A stretch of 23,974 bases of DNA from an uncultured Caldilinea sp. (GCA_937928035.1 CALFWA010000076.1:1-23974); one strand, 5' to 3'; positions 1 to 20,638 are shown, numbered from the stretch's first letter. The notes: a model not told the origin generated them from the letters alone. Made by a program: numbers and translations.

Positions 1-174
1 CTTCCTATCCGCTGGCGATTGATAATTCTTCAGTATAGCGCTGAGCAGGCAATCGACCTATCTACAATTCAGTCTCTCGGCGACTCGGTGCGGCTTCGGT
101 CGATCCCCTGCTCCCTTTTCACGATACCAGCCGCGGCTCTCAGCCGCACGTCCTCGACAGGCCCGATGATTTGG
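1..174. other. Left-edge region without a gene
   Basis: No credible coding region is seen here. A short open frame on the plus strand has no ribosome binding site and no recognisable product. The right part, from about 133, is a hairpin-containing repeat described separately. Confidence 0.5.
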
Positions 175-195
175 CTAACCGAGGAAGCGCTGCGG
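133..195. repeat. REP-like palindromic repeat, copy A
   Basis: Positions 133-157 hold a short hairpin (GCGGCT, 3-nt loop, AGCCGC) followed by the tail CACGTCCTCGA. Positions 171-184 hold TTGGCTAACCGAGG. Both pieces recur at 13.6-13.7 kb, where the same two modules lie in the opposite order. The right module overlaps the last codons and the stop codon of the MOSC gene. The pattern resembles paired, oppositely oriented REP units (BIME). This is seen by eye, and the family is not named. Confidence 0.6.
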
Positions 196-816
196 TTTCT
201 CCTTTAGCGCAGCTCGCGCCCGCTCGGCCAGCGGCGTTTCGAGGAGGCGGCGGATGCTCTCGGCGTCGGGCCGAGGGTTGTAGAAGACCCGAAACATCTC
301 TGCCACGGTGACGGCGACGCCCGAGTAGGGTTCCAGCGTCACGACGTCGCCAACGCGCACCGCGCCGGTTTGCAAGACGCGACAATAGGCGCCGGGACGT
401 TCTGCTGCGCGAAAACGTTTGACGAAGCCCGGGTCTCCCATGCGCGCGGCCAGCGTTGCACAGGGCAGGCGCGCCGCAGTCACCTGAAGCCTCGCCTCCC
501 TCACCTGCAAAATATCGCCGATGTGGAGAGACGCGCTCTCCAGCCCGCTGATGGTCAGATTTTCGCCGAAGGTTCCCGGCGCCAGCTCATAGCCTAATTG
601 CATGGACCACCATGCGTAGTCCGGTTCGCCATAGAGGTAGATCGCCTGATCGGGGCCACCGTGATGTTCCTGGTCGATCACCACATCGCCGACCAAGCCG
701 AGCGGCGTGATTTCCACCGGCGTTGAGACGGGCGTTTTGAAGATGCCAGTCTCTTCTGAAAATCCAGCGGCGCATAACAGCCGTCTCTGTCCGATGTTGA
801 CGCTGATCAGGCGCAT
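175..816 (-). CDS. MOSC-domain protein (YiiM-like)
   Basis: A 213-residue protein with the features of MOSC domains, the sulfur-carrier domain of molybdenum cofactor sulfurases and of YiiM, which binds molybdopterin cofactor. The conserved HHGGPDQAIYLY segment is at residues 51-62. TFGENL is at 82-87. The expected single cysteine, Cys119 in RLPCATL, lies where MOSC proteins carry the persulfide or Mo-interacting cysteine. The start is chosen because GGAG lies about 10 nt upstream on the minus strand. The gene stands alone and diverges from the translin unit. Its last codons and TAG stop lie in a repeat also found at 13.6 kb, so the C-terminus may have been altered by repeat insertion. The natural substrate cannot be read from sequence; YiiM-type proteins reduce N-hydroxylated compounds. 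Confidence 0.85.
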   Translation of the reverse strand: MRLISVNIGQRRLLCAAGFSEETGIFKTPVSTPVEITPLGLVGDVVIDQEHHGGPDQAIYLYGEPDYAWWSMQLGYELAPGTFGENLTISGLESASLHIGDILQVREARLQVTAARLPCATLAARMGDPGFVKRFRAAERPGAYCRVLQTGAVRVGDVVTLEPYSGVAVTVAEMFRVFYNPRPDAESIRRLLETPLAERARAALKEKPQRFLG

Positions 817-856
817 GATCTTGCTCTCCTTTCGTTGTGATGGCGTTGTTATCTAT

Positions 857-862
857 ATCATA
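857..862 (-). promoter_or_regulatory. Possible -10 element for the MOSC gene
   Basis: On the minus strand TATGAT lies about 40 bp before the MOSC start codon. No convincing -35 hexamer is seen at the right distance, so this is a weak call. Confidence 0.25.
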
Positions 863-959
863 GCGGAAAATGGGGCAAGACGCTGCATCGAAACAAGAGC
901 AAGCACGCCACGGAGACGCAATTGCGATGGACAATTCGCCGATAGCCCGCTTTCTTCGG

Positions 960-965
960 TATAAT
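960..965 (+). promoter_or_regulatory. Likely -10 element for the translin operon
   Basis: A perfect TATAAT lies 49 bp before the preferred GTG start of the translin gene. The -35 region is poor (TTCGCC about 19 bp upstream). It lies inside the longer open frame, which argues against translation starting further upstream. Confidence 0.45.
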
Positions 966-1013
966 CACCACCACGCTGGCGTGCACCGGCGAAAGAACAA
1001 GGGGGACACACCT

Positions 1014-1717
<704 letters not shown>

Positions 1718-1721
<4 letters not shown>

Positions 1722-1975
1722 CAGAGAAGAGCCGTTCGCTTGTGCGGGCGAGCGAAATTGGCCTCTGGGCCTATTGTCATCGAGCGTGGTGGTTGGCTCA
1801 TGTGCAGGGCGCCGCCCACCAAAATCCCCAATGGCTGGAGCGTGGGGCTAAACAGCATATCCTTCACGGCGAACGGATGCTGTGGGCGCAACGAGCGCAG
1901 CGCATCGGCCTCTGGCTTTTCGCCGTGGCGCTTGTCCTGCTGATCGTCGCAACGCTTTTCCATCTCCTCTTTTGA
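1718..1975 (+). CDS. Small membrane protein with Cas4-like (PD-(D/E)XK) N-terminal segment
   Basis: An 85-residue protein. Residues 10-26 (RASEIGLWAYCHRAWWL) resemble the opening helix of Cas4 and related PD-(D/E)XK nucleases, including the cysteine that in Cas4 contributes to the Fe-S cluster (here Cys20). A G-x(3)-H pattern follows at 43-47. The rest of the nuclease fold, with the D/E-x-K active site and the other cysteines, is absent. Residues 62-82 form one hydrophobic membrane helix near the C-terminus. The ATG overlaps the translin stop (ATGA), and a solenoid protein gene follows after 10 bp. The likely role is a membrane-anchored nucleic-acid or protein adaptor rather than a nuclease. 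This is inference; the family resemblance is from memory. Confidence 0.6.
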
Positions 1976-1985
1976 CCTTCCACTT

Positions 1986-3962
<1,977 letters not shown>

Positions 3963-3964
3963 GC

Positions 3965-5401
<1,437 letters not shown>

Positions 5402-5471
5402 TCTCCGGCTCCTTCAACAGCAAACGGGTTCATCTTTTGATCCGCGACCATTGCGTGGAAACATTGCCCAA

Positions 5472-5500
5472 AGTGTAACACGTCTTCCATTGGATGACCA
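5472..5500 (-). promoter_or_regulatory. Possible promoter of the mutase subunit-meaB operon
   Basis: On the minus strand TACACT (5472-5477) lies 17 bp after TGGTCA (5495-5500), a fair match to a sigma-70 promoter about 70 bp before the ATG. The call is by eye only. Confidence 0.3.
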
Positions 5501-5601
5501 CATCCATGCGCACGGCGATGCGCCTGGCGCGTTGAACAGGATAGAAAAAGGATGAATGGCGGGATGGCGGCGGGCGCTTCGCCAGAAGACGTTTCTTCTG
5601 G

Positions 5602-5607
5602 TACAAT
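5602..5607 (+). promoter_or_regulatory. Possible -10 element for the CBM21-EEP gene
   Basis: TACAAT lies 40 bp before the preferred GTG start. The -35 region is not convincing. The position supports the downstream GTG rather than a TTG at 5614 as the start, because the TTG would leave almost no leader. Confidence 0.35.
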
Positions 5608-5646
5608 TTTCTTTTGTATTATCGACAATCAGGAAGGGATCGGCTT

Positions 5647-7140
<1,494 letters not shown>

Positions 7141-7158
7141 TGGAGATGTTCACCGGGT

Positions 7159-8754
<1,596 letters not shown>

Positions 8755-8795
8755 TTTCAGGATGGCGAGAAACTAGAGGAGCAGAGAGACGACAA

Positions 8796-9992
8796 ATGCA
8801 TTTTCCGATGACGCAACGACAGGAGCGATTCTTGGCAATCGCAGAAAAGCTTGCAAATAATTTTGCTATGCGCGCGGCCGAACAGGACCGTGCCGGAGCG
8901 TTCCCCTATGAGAATTTCGCCGAGATACGCGCCGCCGGCTTGCCAGCGCTGCCCGTGCCGATCGAATACGGCGGGTGGGGAGCCGATCTGTTGGAGACGA
9001 TCCTCGTGACGGAGCAACTGGCGAAAGGCGACGGCAGCACAGCGTTGAGCTTTGTCATGCATCTACAGACTATCGGCTCCGCTGCAGAGAAGAGGGACTG
9101 GCCGCCTGAGCTCTTCGCCAGCCTTTGCGAGGCGGCGGTTGAACGCGGCGCGCTGGTCAATGCGCTGGCGACCGAGCCGAATCTGGGCAGCCCCAGCCGC
9201 GGCGGACGCCCTCAGACCACCGCCCGGCCTCGCTACGCTCCCGACGGAAGGGTTGTGGGATGGGTGATCGACGGCTGCAAGAGCTTCGCCAGCATGTTTC
9301 CCGTGCTCGATTACGCCGTCGTTTCTGCTGCGCTCGAAGATGGCAGCGGTGAAGTTGGCCGTTTTCTCGTCGCCGTCGATACGCGCTTCCAGGTTGACGA
9401 GCCCTGGGACGCCCTCGGCATGCGCACGACTGGCAGCCACACGGTGACGCTGCGTGACGTCGAGGCGTCTCCTCACGCCTTGATCGGACGCTCCGCGCCC
9501 GGGGCGACGAAAGGCGGCGGCAACGCTTGGTTCACCCTCGGCGTCAGCGCTGTCTACCTGGGCGTTGCGGCAGCTGCGCTAGACGTCGCCGCGCAGTACG
9601 CGCTTGAACGCACTCCCACCGCGCTTGGCCGGCCCATCGCCACGCTGGAGAGCGTGCAACGCCGTTTAGGGCAGGCGACGCTGCTGTTGCACACAGCGCG
9701 CACACAGATCTACTACACCGCTGAACAATGGTCGCGCTATCCTGATTGTCGCAGCGACTTGGCGTCCTCCCTTGCGATTGCGAAGGTGACGGCGACCAAC
9801 CATGCCGTCGAGGCGGTTGACCACTGCCTGCGCGCCGTCGGTGGCGTCGGGCTGACGCGGGCGCTGCCGTTGGAGCGCTATTACCGCGATGTGCGCGCCG
9901 GCCTGAGCCATCCTCCCGGTGACGATGAGACGCTGATGGTTCTGGCGCAGGAAACCTTGCAACGCCTCCGCAAGCAGCCTCTCGCCCTCTGA
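8796..9992 (+). CDS. Acyl-CoA dehydrogenase-like flavoprotein
   Basis: A 398-residue protein with the three-part acyl-CoA dehydrogenase fold: an N-terminal helical domain, a middle beta domain (NALATEPNLGSPSRGG, DGCKSFASM, LGMRTTGSHTV) and a C-terminal helical domain (GRPIATLESVQRRLG, AVGGVGLTRALPLERYYRDVR). FAD binding is expected. The C-terminal segment after YRDVR reads AGLSHPPGDDE. The IYEG-type segment that supplies the catalytic Glu of many dehydrogenases is not visible, and this is closer to the flavin monooxygenase-like side of the family. The true substrate may not be a simple acyl-CoA. The ATG at 8796 is preferred because purine-rich AGAGAG lies before it; an in-frame GTG at 8751 overlaps the PLD gene and has no ribosome site. 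It may be the third gene of that operon. Confidence 0.82.
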   Translation: MHFPMTQRQERFLAIAEKLANNFAMRAAEQDRAGAFPYENFAEIRAAGLPALPVPIEYGGWGADLLETILVTEQLAKGDGSTALSFVMHLQTIGSAAEKRDWPPELFASLCEAAVERGALVNALATEPNLGSPSRGGRPQTTARPRYAPDGRVVGWVIDGCKSFASMFPVLDYAVVSAALEDGSGEVGRFLVAVDTRFQVDEPWDALGMRTTGSHTVTLRDVEASPHALIGRSAPGATKGGGNAWFTLGVSAVYLGVAAAALDVAAQYALERTPTALGRPIATLESVQRRLGQATLLLHTARTQIYYTAEQWSRYPDCRSDLASSLAIAKVTATNHAVEAVDHCLRAVGGVGLTRALPLERYYRDVRAGLSHPPGDDETLMVLAQETLQRLRKQPLAL

Positions 9993-10074
9993 TGCGACAA
10001 ATAGCCGTTGACGCAAAGCCGTCGAAACCGCAAAAATTGCGACATCACCCGTCTTCACCGTGGGGAAGGGCGCA

Positions 10075-10797
10075 ATGTCGGTTTCATCTCGGTCTACGGA
10101 TGCTTTCTCAGCCGGCGCAGAACGGTTTTCCCAGCCTGCACAGCCGCAAGCAACCTCTCCGTCGCGCGCCGTATTTTTGCCCTATCTTCTGGGGCTGCTG
10201 ACCGCCTTTACACTTTCCGGCGTCGGCTTTCTGGCGCTGCGTCGCCCTGATCCCCCTCCGATTCAAATTATGCCGCCCCCCACCCCTGCGCCGACCGCCA
10301 CGTTCACCCCGACGCCGACGCCGGGGCCGATCGTGGTCTACGTCAGCGGCGCAGTCAACGCTCCCGGCGTCTTTACGTTGCCTCCAGAGGCGCGCGTTGC
10401 AGAGGCCGTCGCCGCAGCAGGCGGGCTGCGCGAAGACGCAGACGCTGCCCGCATCAACTTGGCGGCTCGGCTCTTCGACGCCGCCCAGGTGTATGTGCTG
10501 GCGATAGGCGAGCAAGGCGCTGCGGGGGCGCCGGTTGGGCTCTCCGGCCTGCTGCCGACCCCGACGCCGGCGATGCGCTCGATGGGTGTTGAATCGGCTT
10601 CGCAGGGGTTGATCGATCTCAACACGGCGACGCGCGCCGAACTGGAGTCGCTCCCCGGCATCGGACCTAGCAAAGCCCAGGCCATTATCGACAACCGCCC
10701 CTATGCAACGATCGATGAGTTGGAGCGAGTGCCCGGCATCGGGCCGGCTACGGTCAACCGGCTGCGTCCACTGGTCGCCGTCCAAACGCAGCCCTGA
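10075..10797 (+). CDS. comEA: ComEA-like helix-hairpin-helix DNA-binding membrane protein with SLBB domain
   Basis: A 240-residue protein with a cytoplasmic N-terminus, one membrane helix (about 33-55), a Pro/Thr-rich linker (about 59-84, repeated TPTPTP), an SLBB domain (VVYVSGAVNAPGVF, about 87-143), a second TPTP linker, and a C-terminal double helix-hairpin-helix domain (LIDLNTATRAELESLPGIG and ELERVPGIGPATV, 179-230). This is the layout of ComEA, the surface DNA receptor for natural transformation. Proteins of this type may also serve other DNA-binding roles. GGGGAAGGG lies 6 nt before the ATG at 10075, which decides the start. No other competence gene (comEC, comF, pilins) is adjacent, so it stands as an orphan here. 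Confidence 0.85.
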   Translation: MSVSSRSTDAFSAGAERFSQPAQPQATSPSRAVFLPYLLGLLTAFTLSGVGFLALRRPDPPPIQIMPPPTPAPTATFTPTPTPGPIVVYVSGAVNAPGVFTLPPEARVAEAVAAAGGLREDADAARINLAARLFDAAQVYVLAIGEQGAAGAPVGLSGLLPTPTPAMRSMGVESASQGLIDLNTATRAELESLPGIGPSKAQAIIDNRPYATIDELERVPGIGPATVNRLRPLVAVQTQP

Positions 10798-10858
10798 CCT
10801 TTTATTGAGGCTCTCCCTACTCAATTTTCTCCTGCGCGCCTCGAACATCCAATCAGAA

Positions 10859-10886
10859 TTGCGCCAGAATCCCGACAACATACAAT
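10859..10886 (+). promoter_or_regulatory. Possible promoter for the phasin-like gene
   Basis: TTGCGC (10859-10864) and TACAAT (10881-10886) are 16 bp apart, upstream of a leader of about 150 bases. The rest of the 240-bp gap between the comEA-like and phasin-like genes shows no coding potential. Confidence 0.3.
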
Positions 10887-11029
10887 GTCAGCGCGACGCT
10901 ACAACAATCAGCGCACACTGCTGATATTGCGCTGAGATTGCAGCCGCCGCCTTTTGTTTTCAACGCAGACACGGCTGCAGCCTTAGGACGCTGCGTCGGT
11001 GGTGCAGAACATCCATAAGCCAGAGGTCG

Positions 11030-11488
<459 letters not shown>

Positions 11489-11492
11489 GGGC

Positions 11493-11533
11493 GAACGGCG
11501 CCGCTGCGTGTGGAGACAAAGATGGCGCCGTTC
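11493..11533. terminator. Likely bidirectional terminator between phasin-like gene and msrQ
   Basis: A perfect 10-bp inverted repeat (GAACGGCGCC at 11493-11502, GGCGCCGTTC at 11524-11533) with a 21-base loop lies between the convergent genes. Its right arm overlaps the msrQ stop codon. There is no T tract, so termination is inferred from position. Confidence 0.45.
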
Positions 11534-12239
11534 ACTCCGATGGCTGCCAGGTGCGATTTGTTCGCGCTGCGCTCTTTGCAGGCCGGGGTGAACGGATAGC
11601 AAGGCTACGGCGAATGCGAGGAATGCGCACCACCAGCAAGAGGATCAACAGCGCCCCATAGATGGCAGGCTCCCAGCGTTCAGTGGCCTTCGCCTGCCAA
11701 AGGAAGTGCAAAACCGCCAACGCCCCCGCCACATAGACAAGACGATGCAACTGTTTCCAGCGTTTACCCAGTCGCCTCATCCATCCACGCGTCGAAGTGA
11801 TGGCTAAGGGCAGCAACAACAGAAACGCCAGGCCGCCGGCGAGAATGTAGGGCTTGCTCAGCAGAGCATCCTGCACAATCAACTCTGGATTCAGGCCGTA
11901 ATCCAATCCTACGAAATTCAAAAGATGCAGGGAAACGTAAAGAAAGGCGATGAGCCCCAGGGACTTGCGGGCGGTCAACGCCCTGTGAAACCCGAGAATC
12001 GTGCTCAAGGGCGTACAGGCAAGGCTCAAGAAGAGCATGATCATTGCAGCGCGACCGGTCACATTGTTGATCGTGTTGACCGGATCGACGCCGAGGTTGC
12101 CGATTGCAGCGCGCCAGAGGAGCCAGAAAAGCGGTGTCAGCGCGGCAAGCGTCACCGCCCACCAGAAACCCTCTCTGCGCAGAAACGCCGCAAGGGCGAT
12201 GAAGGCGCTTTTCACCCTTTGTTGTGCACTCAACAGCAT
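11532..12239 (-). CDS. msrQ: Protein-methionine-sulfoxide reductase heme-binding subunit MsrQ
   Basis: A 235-residue integral membrane protein with about six hydrophobic helices, of the YedZ/MsrQ family. It carries electrons from the quinone pool through heme b to MsrP. Family features visible are the TGRAAMIMLFLSLACTPLSTI segment, RKSLGLIAFLYVSLHLLNF with a candidate heme His, and WKQLHRLVYVAGALAVLHFLW with two more His residues. The tail after the last helix is basic. It lies 12 bp downstream of msrP on the same strand, the usual order for this pair. The Shine-Dalgarno is weak, which suggests coupling to msrP. Confidence 0.9.
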   Translation of the reverse strand: MLLSAQQRVKSAFIALAAFLRREGFWWAVTLAALTPLFWLLWRAAIGNLGVDPVNTINNVTGRAAMIMLFLSLACTPLSTILGFHRALTARKSLGLIAFLYVSLHLLNFVGLDYGLNPELIVQDALLSKPYILAGGLAFLLLLPLAITSTRGWMRRLGKRWKQLHRLVYVAGALAVLHFLWQAKATERWEPAIYGALLILLLVVRIPRIRRSLAIRSPRPAKSAARTNRTWQPSE

Positions 12240-12251
12240 AAAAGATGGGCT

Positions 12252-13256
<1,005 letters not shown>

Positions 13257-13563
13257 AAACCCCTCTCTTCCGTTCCACAGCGGGGCTGATCGCATCCACG
13301 CTGCATGAAACAGGAGAAAATGTGTGCGCTCTCAAGATGCTCACACAGGAATCAGTGCACGACGCACATACTGGATATAACAGGTTTGTCGGCGTAGGGC
13401 TGTATGATTGCTTTCATCTGCGCTTGCCCGCCTGCACATATGATACGGAAAAGATGTAACAGAGAAATGAAAGGGAGATTAAGCGTCTGTGAACCTATTT
13501 GTTCGTTGACCGCGCTTCCCATAGAAAAATCTTCACAGGAATCCTTCGGCGAAACGAGGTGGG
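13257..13563. other. Intergenic stretch upstream of msrP
   Basis: No open frame with a convincing ribosome site or protein family is seen. It must contain the msrP promoter on the minus strand, but no clear -35/-10 pair could be picked by eye. Confidence 0.4.
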
Positions 13564-13760
13564 CCCTCACCCCTTGGCCCCTCTCCCAAGGCTGGGGAGA
13601 AGGAGCGCCGAGGGCTTGGCTAACCGAGGCAGCGCCGCTGCGAGCAGCGCCTACGGAAGAACGATGGTTTTTCGTAGGGCGGCTCCAGCCGCACGTCCTC
13701 GATGCGCCGCAGGTGTAGGCCCTCACCCCCTGCCCCCTCTCCCAAGGCTGGGAGAAGGGG
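13564..13760. repeat. Composite palindromic repeat cassette (REP/BIME-like) flanked by 40-bp direct repeats
   Basis: Order: a C-rich unit (13564-13603, CCCTCACCCC... CTCTCCCAAGGCTGGGGAG), module M1 in inverted orientation (13616-13654), a 19-bp spacer, module M2 in direct orientation (13674-13702), then a second C-rich unit (13720-13760). The inverse of M1 and M2 both start GTAGG, form a GC hairpin and end in a CTCG-containing tail, so they look like head-to-head REP units. The C-rich units can each fold (CTCTCCCA / TGGGAGA). M1 and M2 sequences recur at 133-195 and, more diverged, near 20743-20786. Non-coding and possibly mobilised by a transposase elsewhere; that is inference. Confidence 0.65.
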
Positions 13761-13882
13761 AGAAGGGAGCGCTGTAAGTTCTCAGGGCCGATCAGAGGCC
13801 GTAGAGGATGTGGTGATCAACGGGAGCGGCGGAATGTTGTGGAGCAACGATTGCGATCAGAAAAAAACACAGGAAAGCGGCG
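13761..13882. other. Spacer between repeat cassette and kinase gene
   Basis: Nothing coding is seen. Downstream of the kinase gene on the minus strand a run of seven T follows a weak short stem (GAAGC/GCTTTC), which could act as a poor terminator for the copper operon. Confidence 0.3.
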
Positions 13883-15286
13883 TCAGCTTCGGTTGTCTTT
13901 CATCGGCAGCCATACGCCAAACTCCGCCCCGCGGTCGCTTCCAGGCGCAGGGCTGTCCACCCAGATGTGGCCGCCATGCGCTTCGACCAGCTTGCGAACG
14001 ATCGCCAGCCCCAGACCCGCGCCGCCTGTGGTGCGACTGCGAGAAGGATCGCCTCGATAGAAACGGTCGAACACATGGGGCAGGTCTTCTGCGGAAATTC
14101 CCGCTCCATCGTCCGTCACCGTCAAAATGACATGCCCTTGACCGACGCAAAGGCGCACGACGATGGCGCCGTGATGGGGCGCATGGCGAAAAGCGTTGTC
14201 AAGGAGGTTGTGCAGAATTTGTTGGACGCGTGAGGCGTCCGCCTCAATCCACACCGGCTGTGACGGCGCCTCCACGCGCAACGAGATGTGACGCTCCTGG
14301 GCGCGCGGGTGAAGGGCGTTCACCAGTGCGCAGACCACTTCCACCAGATCGATGCGGCTTGGCTCGAGACGGAGCTGCCCAGCCTCTGCGGTGGCGAGGG
14401 TGCGCAGGTCGTCGACCAGGCGACTCAGCAGCAGCGTCTCGGCGTGTAGCGCCTCCAGGTTTTGCGCGTCGGCGGGGAAGACGCCGTCTAACATCGCCTC
14501 AATGGCGCCTTGCACGCCGGCGAGCGGCGTGCGCAGCTCGTGGGCGACGTCGGCCATGAGGTTGCGCCGGAGTGCCTCTTGCGCCTCCAGCGAAGCCGCC
14601 ATCCGGTTGAAGACGCGGGTCAACTCCCCGATTTCGTCGTTGCTGCGCACCGGCGCGCGGGCGCTTAGGTCGCTGGCGGCGATGCGCTGCGCCGCGCGCG
14701 TCAACTGGCTGAGCGGCAGCGTAATCTGACGCATGAGCAAGGCGCCCAACCCCAGCGCCGTCGCAGCGGCAATCAGAGCGGCGACGAAGACAGTGCGCGT
14801 GATCATTTCGATGAGCACTTTTGGCTCGCCGCTGAGGGCGCCCATCAGCGCGCCTTCCACCACTAGCGTCCCCACCTCGGCGTTGTTGTAGAGGATCGGC
14901 CAGCGTTGCAGCGGCGGCTCGATAAGGAGCGGCCCTCCTGGCTCGCCTGCAGAGTCGGCGACGACCCGACCGTCGCGATCCAACACCTGGATGCGGTTGG
15001 AGGGCATGCCCATCATGACGCCAAACATGCCGATCATGGGGCCATCCGAAGCCCTGCGCACCAGTTGCTCTAACGCAGCGTCGAGTCCCTTCCAGCTTTG
15101 CCGATCGGCGTAGTAACGGCTGAGCGTCTCTTGCATGGCTGTAGGGCGCACCATCTGCGCACCCACCATGAAATGCTCGAACTGCGTGGCCGCGGCGCTG
15201 CTGCTCAGCCAGACAGTGGCCGTCATGCCGATGAAAATGATCAACGCAAAGGCGGCGGTCAGACGAAACCAAAGACGATTCAGCAT
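13883..15286 (-). CDS. Sensor histidine kinase of the copper-type two-component system
   Basis: A 467-residue membrane kinase. A first membrane helix (about 9-31), an extracytoplasmic domain (32-162) and a second helix (163-185) are followed by HAMP (about 185-240), HisKA with phosphoacceptor His249 in VAHELRTPL, and an ATPase domain with N box (HNLLDNAFRHAP, 359-370), G1 (DDGAGI, 392-397), F box (FDRFYRGD) and G2 (GAGLGLAIV, 422-430). The sensory loop has a Met cluster at 84-94 (Met84, 87, 91, 92, 94), which would suit Cu(I) binding. The gene is 6 bp downstream of its response regulator and third in the oxidase operon. Nearest named relatives are BaeS/CusS-type kinases, but the exact ortholog is not claimed. 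Confidence 0.9.
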   Translation of the reverse strand: MLNRLWFRLTAAFALIIFIGMTATVWLSSSAAATQFEHFMVGAQMVRPTAMQETLSRYYADRQSWKGLDAALEQLVRRASDGPMIGMFGVMMGMPSNRIQVLDRDGRVVADSAGEPGGPLLIEPPLQRWPILYNNAEVGTLVVEGALMGALSGEPKVLIEMITRTVFVAALIAAATALGLGALLMRQITLPLSQLTRAAQRIAASDLSARAPVRSNDEIGELTRVFNRMAASLEAQEALRRNLMADVAHELRTPLAGVQGAIEAMLDGVFPADAQNLEALHAETLLLSRLVDDLRTLATAEAGQLRLEPSRIDLVEVVCALVNALHPRAQERHISLRVEAPSQPVWIEADASRVQQILHNLLDNAFRHAPHHGAIVVRLCVGQGHVILTVTDDGAGISAEDLPHVFDRFYRGDPSRSRTTGGAGLGLAIVRKLVEAHGGHIWVDSPAPGSDRGAEFGVWLPMKDNRS

Positions 15287-15292
15287 CGCCGT

Positions 15293-17715
<2,423 letters not shown>

Positions 17716-17733
17716 ATCGTTCTCCCTAGCCTC

Positions 17734-17739
17734 ATCATA
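17734..17739 (-). promoter_or_regulatory. Possible -10 element of the oxidase operon
   Basis: On the minus strand TATGAT lies 18 bp before the oxidase ATG. A CTGAAG hexamer, similar to the regulator half-sites, lies 18 bp further upstream in the -35 position. The short leader makes this uncertain. Confidence 0.3.
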
Positions 17740-17815
17740 ACAAACTTTCGCAGAGAGCTTCAGTGGCGCGGCGCCTTTCTGGGCGCCGTCTCGATCTTTA
17801 TTTCTGCACAAAATT

Positions 17816-17877
17816 GTGAAGCAAATATGAAGATAGGCGCAATTTCATTGCTCTTCACATCTGCTTCACAAATGAAG
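17816..17877. promoter_or_regulatory. Tandem response-regulator half-sites in the divergent oxidase/SHOCT promoter region
   Basis: CTTCAC occurs at 17853-17858 and 17864-17869, start-to-start 11 bp, on the plus strand. On the minus strand the pair CTTCAT/CTTCAC (seen as ATGAAG at 17827-17832 and GTGAAG at 17816-17821) has the same 11-bp step. A further ATGAAG lies at 17872-17877. Pairs of hexamers one helical turn apart are typical binding sites of OmpR-family regulators, and each pair points toward one of the two divergent genes. The downstream member on the plus strand is followed 10 bp later by TATGCT (17880-17885), a fair -10 box. Binding by the operon's own regulator is inferred. Confidence 0.6.
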
Positions 17878-17892
17878 TGTATGCTGAAAAGC

Positions 17893-17898
17893 AGGAGG
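17893..17898 (+). promoter_or_regulatory. Strong Shine-Dalgarno of the SHOCT gene
   Basis: AGGAGG with a 7-base spacer fixes the ATG at 17906 as the start of the small Met-rich protein. Confidence 0.75.
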
Positions 17899-17905
17899 TT
17901 TTGTT

Positions 17906-18181
<276 letters not shown>

Positions 18182-18593
18182 TGCATTGGGCGAACAGTGA
18201 TGTTATTTATCTTTCATTGGGGGCATCAATTGCACTAGCCATAAGATGTGATTCCGCAGGCGTTTCTCGTGATGTCTGACGCTCAGCGTTCCTGTCCTTA
18301 CGACGAAATGGTGCAACAGCGGTTGGAATCGAGCGCGTTCGTTTTTCCTTGGCGGCAGATGGATTTCGCTGTCGTTCTCAGTTATCATCTTTGATGATGT
18401 TGATACTTTGTGAACACCTTCTCTATAGCCTCGATTGCGCACGTTTCCCAATCATTGCGCCTCGCCGATTTTCTTGCCTGAACGAAAAGATTTGGGTACG
18501 CTTCTGCCGTTGTGACAGAGGCCGGATTTGCACAGGACGAACCGACGATGCACTGCGACCTGTGCGTCTTTCAAGAGATCGACGAGGAGCGCC
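18182..18593. other. 412-bp gene-free stretch with a possible promoter
   Basis: No plausible gene on either strand. A 6-bp palindrome with a 3-base loop (ATCATC-TTT-GATGAT) is at 18384-18398. TTGATA (18400-18405) and TATAGC (18424-18429), 18 bp apart, could be the promoter of the DUF2231 gene with a leader of about 160 bases. Confidence 0.35.
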
Positions 18594-19073
<480 letters not shown>

Positions 19074-19088
19074 GCAGCTCCGACGCAC

Positions 19089-20615
<1,527 letters not shown>

Positions 20616-20638
20616 AGCGAGTCCTCATTCAAAAAATG

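Noticed and set aside
1..174. Search for a tRNA or other structural RNA at the left edge
   Set aside because: No cloverleaf with a T-arm and acceptor stem could be built by eye.
13564..13760. CRISPR array reading of the 13.6-kb repeats
   Set aside because: Only two copies of each unit occur, without regular spacers, and the modules are inverted relative to each other.
13404..14130. Open frames across the repeat cassette
   Set aside because: They consist of translated repeat units and kinase antisense sequence, with no ribosome site or recognisable product.
18203..18451. An 82-codon minus-strand frame in the gap after the SHOCT gene
   Set aside because: No ribosome site, no family resemblance and atypical composition; left as non-coding.
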